Shown piece by piece: positions 59,707 through 64,000 of a DNA stretch of 64,000 nucleotides (the first letter of the stretch is position 1; each line of letters starts with the position of its first letter). Made by a program: the position numbers and the translations under genes. Where the stretch lies: the NCBI GenBank assembly GCA_030430205.1, contig JAUIGE010000003.1, positions 124,001 to 188,000 of the forward strand, written 5' to 3'. This stretch comes from Bacteroidia bacterium (GTDB lineage: Bacteria; Bacteroidota; Bacteroidia; J057). The notes under the pieces are model-generated. The model did no database searches. It was not told where the DNA came from and saw nothing but the letters and a program-made list of their open reading frames with translations.

Positions 59707-62700
59707 CTACTTCTTCACAAGCTTCCGATGCCACAGCCTATCCCCATTCTCCAGTTTCAGCAGATAAACACCCTTTGCCAGCCCACTCATGTCCAGCGCA
59801 AAGCGAAAGCGGGCTCCCGCATTTCCGTCATGTATCTGCTGCAGTTGTATTTTTCCCTGTAAATCCATCATTTGTAAGCGGACTGCCGGCGCAGTCGCAT
59901 TCAGCTCTATCCATAGGAGATCATCTGTAGGATTGGGATAAATACGTAGAAAATCATCTCCCAAAGCACTTTCCACATCCGTTGGGATGGTCACGAGGCT
60001 GTCTGTCCCAAAGAAAAATTGATTGATGCGGAAAAGGCCGTTGGGCTGGTTGGGATTGCGGAAAAGGAAGTAGTAGGTATCGCTACCTCCCAGGTCAATG
60101 ACTGGAATTTTCGCATCGAGATAGCGCGTCCAGGAGCCCGTCGGGCGTAAGTTGCCGCTGCCTGCGAGGCTTGCTTTTCCATTGGGAATGCCTTTGTGGA
60201 TTTCCATCACCCCGCCGCCGCCACCGGAGGCATAGCGTACCTTCACAGAGCGTATGCCCTTGAAGTTCATCGGATCAAAGGCGATGAAATCGCCATCATC
60301 TATATCTGCGATATCGGAAATACTGGCGCTGTCATCCGTCGGGATAACCTGTATGCCATGGCTACCTGTAAAGTGCTCCGCCTGTTTCAGGCGGGGATGC
60401 AGGAAATGGATTTGGCTTCCCCGCAATTTTCCTGAACCACCCAATCCCAGATCGGTATAAGTCGCCTCAAAGAGGTAAAAAACCTGATCCTCAGTGATGG
60501 CATGGCCACCCGAAGGAGTGAAAAATTTGCCTTCACACAGGTTGAAAATCGTAGAAGGGTGCGCATGGCCATCATGGCCGAGCAAGGTCTGGTTGTCCAG
60601 GTCTGTACAGGCGATGGAGCCATCATCAGTGGTGCCGTCTTCCAGGTCTGTGACTTTTACTTCGAAAGCCACGGAATCAAACCAGTCGAAGAAAGTGCCG
60701 TCTTCCGGCGAAATAATGCTCACCTCTGGCGCGCTGTTGCCCGCAGTGATGGTGAGGATGGCATTGCCACGGCGATTTTCGACATTGGTGACGGTAAGGC
60801 GGACGTTATAGACGCCTATAGAGTTGTAGGTGTGAGAAGGGTTGATGGTGGTATCCGGTGTGGAGCCATCTCCAAAGTCCCACTCATATTCCAGGCCCAG
60901 GCCTGCCGGGTCGGTCGATTTAGACGCATCAAATTGGACCGTCAGCGGGGCAGGCCCCGCCAGGACATCAGCCTCGGCGACAGCCTGAGGAGAACGCGCC
61001 CCTGGCGCGTAGCAGATCCGGCTGATACGCGAATTGGGATTCGCAGCACCGCCCCAACTCAAGTCCCACTCCAAAGTATAGAGGCAGCCGTCAGGCCCTA
61101 CCTTGAGGTCCATCGGACGGAGCCAGTCGCGACTTTCCAAAAAAGGATTGATTTTCAAAACTTCCCCATTGGCATCCAGTACCACTTCCTTGACCCAGTT
61201 GCGGGTCCAGTCCATGATGAAGAGTTTGTTATTGAAATACGCTGGCAGGCGCTCCTGGCTGCTGGAAGCAGGGTTAAAATGATAAACATCTCCCACCATG
61301 GCGGTGGCGCTTCCCGCCCCAAATTCCGGAAATTCCGGCGTCATCGTGTTTTTGTCCATCCACATCAGGGCTGGCTGGACAGCTGGCAGTAGCTGCTTGC
61401 CGGTATTGTTGGGGGAGTCGTTGGTGGGACCGTTGGGGTCAAAAGGGGCACCGCTGGTACTCGTGACGAAGTTGTAGTCTACATAAGGCGTATTGTCGCC
61501 GGCAAAGTAAGGCCAGCCGTAGTTGCCCGGGCCTTTGGCCTGGTTGAATTCGTCCTTGCCAATCGGGCCCCGACTCGGGTTGGAGAAAATGGCGTCAGGC
61601 CCTACATCGCCCCAATAAACCCAGCCTGTGGCCGTGTCTACTTTCATGCGAAAAGGATTGCGAACCCCCATGATGTAAATCTCGCCAAGGGTCGAGTCGG
61701 TGGCCGGGAAAAGATTGCCCGCCGGGATCGTGTAGCCATTGCCGATGCTATCGGATGGAGTGATGCGCATGATTTTGCCACGCATATCATCCGTATTACC
61801 GGAGCTTCTCTGGGCATCATAGATATGATTGCCGCTTCTTTCATCTATGGGATTGTAGGGGTTTACGCTTGCGCCTGCGCCGTAGCTGGTATTATCGCCT
61901 GTGGCGATGAAGAGATTGCCTTCTTTATCAAAATCCAGGCAGCCACTGGAGTGGATTTCCGAAGCGCGATCTATGGTATAGGTGAAAAATATTTCTTCTG
62001 AAGCCAGGTCGAGCAGATCGCCATTTACCTTAAAACGCGATACCCTCTGTTCTCCGGGACCTGTATTGCCCCAATTGCCATCCTGAAAAGTATAGTGGAG
62101 ATAGATGTAGGGCGGATTGGGAAAGCCAGGTGCCAGTGCCATGCCCATCATGCCATTTTCCCCGCCCGGAAATACAGGAACAGCTCCTACCAAAATGGTA
62201 CTTCCAGTGGAAGGTTTCCATGCTTTGACGGAGCCGTTTTTTTCGATAAAAAATACGCGCCCATCATCTGCGATGTCCAGAGCCATGGGGTCTGTATTCA
62301 TGCCATCGAGCAGGGTGATGTCGTAGTTTTCGTCGAGCGTAGCTCCTGCATCTCCCGGCAATTCGCCGGCGGCCCACTCTATGCCACCTGTCAGGTGGTC
62401 CTGGAAAAAGGAGCTTTGGTACAGAGCGACATCTCCGCCCAGGCTGGTGGCCCATACGCGGCCTCCGGCATATTCTTTGGCCCAGGAGAGGGGGTGGTCA
62501 AAGCCGTTGGTGCCTCCTGAAACAGTCCTTTCATCCAGGCTAGCAAGTACATGCGCTTTTGCGCGGATGGTATCTGCGACATTGTACCAGCTTTCTGTGA
62601 AAGCCCAGAGTTGCGGAAGCGTGAGGGTCGAGGGATGCACACGATCGGCCACGATCACTTCGCCGGGCTGACTGCTCATTTGTGTGGAAAGGTAGCCTGT

Positions 62701-63069
62701 GGCTGCTTTGTCCCACCAGGGCCAGCCGCTATGCGGCAGCAGGGCCGTATGCAGCAGGACAAGTCCTTTGTCATCCTGCAAAAAGGCCTCAAGCGCGCCT
62801 TGCTCACTGGCGCCTAAGCTCGACGGCGTGCGATTGAGAAAGATGACTACCGTATAGTTGGCGAGGTTGGCGGAGGTGAAAGCGCTGTTTTGCGAAGTAC
62901 TGTCCACCGTAAAACTGTGCGCCTGGGCAAGGCTGGCAAGTGCCGCCAAAGCTGTGCTGTTCAGGCTGTTAGGACCGGGGCCCATATATACCAATGCATT
63001 GAAGTTATGGGCGCGAAGGCCCAGGCTCATCAGGGCAAAACACAAAAAGGTCGTTATTCTCAAAAGCAT
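59707..63069 (-). CDS. Large secreted ThuA / PQQ-type sugar dehydrogenase / PKD / CBM-like protein with T9SS sorting domain
   Basis: About 1,120 residues from ATG 63069 (MLLRITTFLCFALMSLGLRA, signal peptide); ATG 63099 would add ten residues before it. Domains: ThuA-like (about 20-230), glucose/sorbosone dehydrogenase propeller (about 245-690; e.g. MGMALAPGFPNPPYIYLHYT, GVRNPFRMKVDTATGWVYWG), PKD (about 700-785, FGDGSTPDTTINPSHTYNSI), an Ig/CBM6-like part (about 790-1040) and a T9SS type A domain (LRIYPNPTDDLLWIEL to KLVKK). It is a cell-surface or secreted enzyme, likely acting on sugars. Confidence 0.88.
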   Translation of the reverse strand: MLLRITTFLCFALMSLGLRAHNFNALVYMGPGPNSLNSTALAALASLAQAHSFTVDSTSQNSAFTSANLANYTVVIFLNRTPSSLGASEQGALEAFLQDDKGLVLLHTALLPHSGWPWWDKAATGYLSTQMSSQPGEVIVADRVHPSTLTLPQLWAFTESWYNVADTIRAKAHVLASLDERTVSGGTNGFDHPLSWAKEYAGGRVWATSLGGDVALYQSSFFQDHLTGGIEWAAGELPGDAGATLDENYDITLLDGMNTDPMALDIADDGRVFFIEKNGSVKAWKPSTGSTILVGAVPVFPGGENGMMGMALAPGFPNPPYIYLHYTFQDGNWGNTGPGEQRVSRFKVNGDLLDLASEEIFFTYTIDRASEIHSSGCLDFDKEGNLFIATGDNTSYGAGASVNPYNPIDERSGNHIYDAQRSSGNTDDMRGKIMRITPSDSIGNGYTIPAGNLFPATDSTLGEIYIMGVRNPFRMKVDTATGWVYWGDVGPDAIFSNPSRGPIGKDEFNQAKGPGNYGWPYFAGDNTPYVDYNFVTSTSGAPFDPNGPTNDSPNNTGKQLLPAVQPALMWMDKNTMTPEFPEFGAGSATAMVGDVYHFNPASSSQERLPAYFNNKLFIMDWTRNWVKEVVLDANGEVLKINPFLESRDWLRPMDLKVGPDGCLYTLEWDLSWGGAANPNSRISRICYAPGARSPQAVAEADVLAGPAPLTVQFDASKSTDPAGLGLEYEWDFGDGSTPDTTINPSHTYNSIGVYNVRLTVTNVENRRGNAILTITAGNSAPEVSIISPEDGTFFDWFDSVAFEVKVTDLEDGTTDDGSIACTDLDNQTLLGHDGHAHPSTIFNLCEGKFFTPSGGHAITEDQVFYLFEATYTDLGLGGSGKLRGSQIHFLHPRLKQAEHFTGSHGIQVIPTDDSASISDIADIDDGDFIAFDPMNFKGIRSVKVRYASGGGGGVMEIHKGIPNGKASLAGSGNLRPTGSWTRYLDAKIPVIDLGGSDTYYFLFRNPNQPNGLFRINQFFFGTDSLVTIPTDVESALGDDFLRIYPNPTDDLLWIELNATAPAVRLQMMDLQGKIQLQQIHDGNAGARFRFALDMSGLAKGVYLLKLENGDRLWHRKLVKK

Positions 63070-63118
63070 GTGCTGTTTTTTGAGAATAAAGATAGGCAAG
63101 GAAAGCTTAGGGAAGAAA

Positions 63119-63577
63119 TTATAATAAGCGCCGCTGGGACATCATATAGCCATAGTGCAGGGCTTCGTGGATATTGTTGAAGCGAATAGCGTCTTCTATG
63201 CTATTTAGAGGAATGCCATAGGAGGTTTCATAGGGCTGAAAAGCTTTTCCAAATCTTTTTCCATAATAATCCTCGATCAACTCATCCACCATCATGGGAA
63301 TGCCTTTTTTGATCAATTCAATTTCCTCCAAAGGCACAAATGCTTCCGGCTTGCTGCCTTTGCGGTAGAGAGGGATCCAATGATCCCTGATCAGAAAAGG
63401 CAGGCCACAGCGGCCATAGGTGAGGAGTTGTTGGGTAACCAACACATGGCCCAGATGCCAGATGAGGTTATTATTAAAGCCCGAAGGAACCTTATTCAGG
63501 TCCTCCGGGCTCATATCTTCAACAAGCTCCAATATATTTTTTCGTGTTTGACGAAAAGTATTGAAGAGGAAGTTCAT
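63119..63577 (-). CDS. DinB family protein
   Basis: 152 residues, four-helix bundle of the DinB/DUF1569 kind. N-terminal FRQTRKNILELVEDMSPEDL, LIWHLGHVLVTQQLL (His at the metal site), then later NIHEALHYGYMMSQRRLL with the second conserved His. Such proteins bind metal through three His and are thiol-transferase-like; function unknown here. The preceding gene on the same strand ends 4 bases before. Confidence 0.85.
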   Translation of the reverse strand: MNFLFNTFRQTRKNILELVEDMSPEDLNKVPSGFNNNLIWHLGHVLVTQQLLTYGRCGLPFLIRDHWIPLYRKGSKPEAFVPLEEIELIKKGIPMMVDELIEDYYGKRFGKAFQPYETSYGIPLNSIEDAIRFNNIHEALHYGYMMSQRRLL

Positions 63578-63581
63578 TTTC

Positions 63582-64000
63582 TTATAATTTAACCCACCTG
63601 GCTATCCAAACGCCTTCGGCGGTCTGTGCGCGCAGGAAGTAAGTGCCTGCAGGCAGGTTGCCGACCTGCAATTCCGTCTTCTGTGAAGGCTGCGCTACGC
63701 GCATCACTTCCTGACCGACGAGGTTCAGTACCTGAAGGCTTTCAACGGGCAGGCTTGCCTCGATAGACAGTTTGCTGGTAGCTGGGTTGGGATAGAATTT
63801 GATAGCACTTGCATTCAATTCTTTTCCTATGTCGGACATGTCATTATCTGTGATCACGATGGTCACGGTATCAATGGATACTTCTGCACCATTGGTGACA
63901 GTAGAAATGACCAATACAATGGTCTCGTCAAGCTCAACATCCATGTCATCGGTAATGGTCACATCGAAGCTGGCAGCGCCTGCGCCACAACCATTGAAAT
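63582..64000 (-). CDS. T9SS type A sorting-domain protein with Calx-beta motif, C-terminal part (cut by window edge)
   Basis: The frame is open to the window edge. It carries a Calx-beta repeat (FDVTITDDMDVELDETIVLV, VTIVITDND) and ends with a T9SS domain (FYPNPATSKLSIEASLPVES to GTYFLRAQTAEGVWIARWVK). The N-terminus is outside the window. Likely a large surface adhesin or secreted enzyme. Very close to the downstream DinB gene (4 bases), so the two may be co-transcribed. Confidence 0.8.
   Translation of the reverse strand, partial: FNGCGAGAASFDVTITDDMDVELDETIVLVISTVTNGAEVSIDTVTIVITDNDMSDIGKELNASAIKFYPNPATSKLSIEASLPVESLQVLNLVGQEVMRVAQPSQKTELQVGNLPAGTYFLRAQTAEGVWIARWVKL

Noticed and set aside
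60502-61392. 296-residue open frame antisense to the large T9SS protein
   Set aside because: Shadow of a real gene with clear propeller and PKD domains on the other strand.
1-64000. tRNA or rRNA genes
   Set aside because: No cloverleaf with a CCA end/T-loop signature and no rRNA-like stretch was seen by eye; the 9369-9523 cloverleaf is much larger than a tRNA and lacks the conserved loops. A tRNAscan run would settle this.

Overview
The window comes from a member of the Bacteroidota, most likely a gliding Saprospiria/Lewinella-like or related marine bacterium. The sequence evidence is: three proteins with type IX secretion (T9SS) C-terminal sorting domains (7792-9060, 59707-63069 and the edge gene 63582-64000), a PorV/PorQ-type outer-membrane protein, two large TonB-dependent/outer-membrane beta-barrel receptors, the gliding genes gldA-gldF-gldG, a DksA-like protein without zinc cysteines, and promoters of the TTTG...TAnnTTTG type. 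No rRNA, tRNA, CRISPR array, complete insertion sequence or prophage was seen. Genus is inference only.

Layout. 1-9.1 kb: an edge fragment of an Rpn-family nuclease, a secreted serine hydrolase, DUF547, a methyltransferase, a luciferase-like flavoenzyme, an odd Crp/DoxX fusion, a glycosyltransferase and a secreted T9SS protein. 9.1-17 kb: a structured cloverleaf-like repeat, an antitoxin-like gene coupled to a small membrane protein, recR, an ECF-type sigma factor with a membrane partner, a cupin, DacB, an outer-membrane protein and an FMN-dependent alpha-hydroxy-acid oxidase. 17.1-25.0 kb: the most unusual locus, one tightly packed minus-strand operon with a caspase-family protease, two paralogous small proteins, two TPR sensor histidine kinases and three LuxR-type response regulators. 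25.1-35.3 kb: PorV-like protein and TonB receptor, a MITE-like inverted-repeat element, DUF72, a PhoD-like phosphatase and two von Willebrand A proteins. 35.5-44.6 kb: a GbsR/MarR regulator with its probable operators and targets, CutC, a universal stress protein, aldehyde dehydrogenase, LspA, DksA-like protein, a secreted propeller-like protein and a lipoprotein. 44.6-46.5 kb: an AT-rich accessory island in which a two-gene PIN cassette has split an older vapC gene. 46.6-64 kb: glycosyltransferase, nuclease, beta-barrel receptor, lipase-like hydrolase plus wax-ester synthase, thiamine-binding protein, a flippase-like membrane protein, the gldAFG-DUF4340 operon, a large ThuA/sugar-dehydrogenase/PKD secreted protein, a DinB protein and a truncated T9SS protein.

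A theme runs through the whole window: short, degenerate tandem or inverted intergenic repeats (units like GAGAGTA, ATCCATT, CCCGAAA, GACGCAGATT, ACTGCCCACCGCC) sit exactly at gene 3' ends. In at least seven genes the last codons and the stop codon are written by the repeat itself, which adds foreign C-terminal tails of 3 to about 19 residues. The two systems I would follow first are the caspase/two-component operon and the PIN cassette inside vapC.
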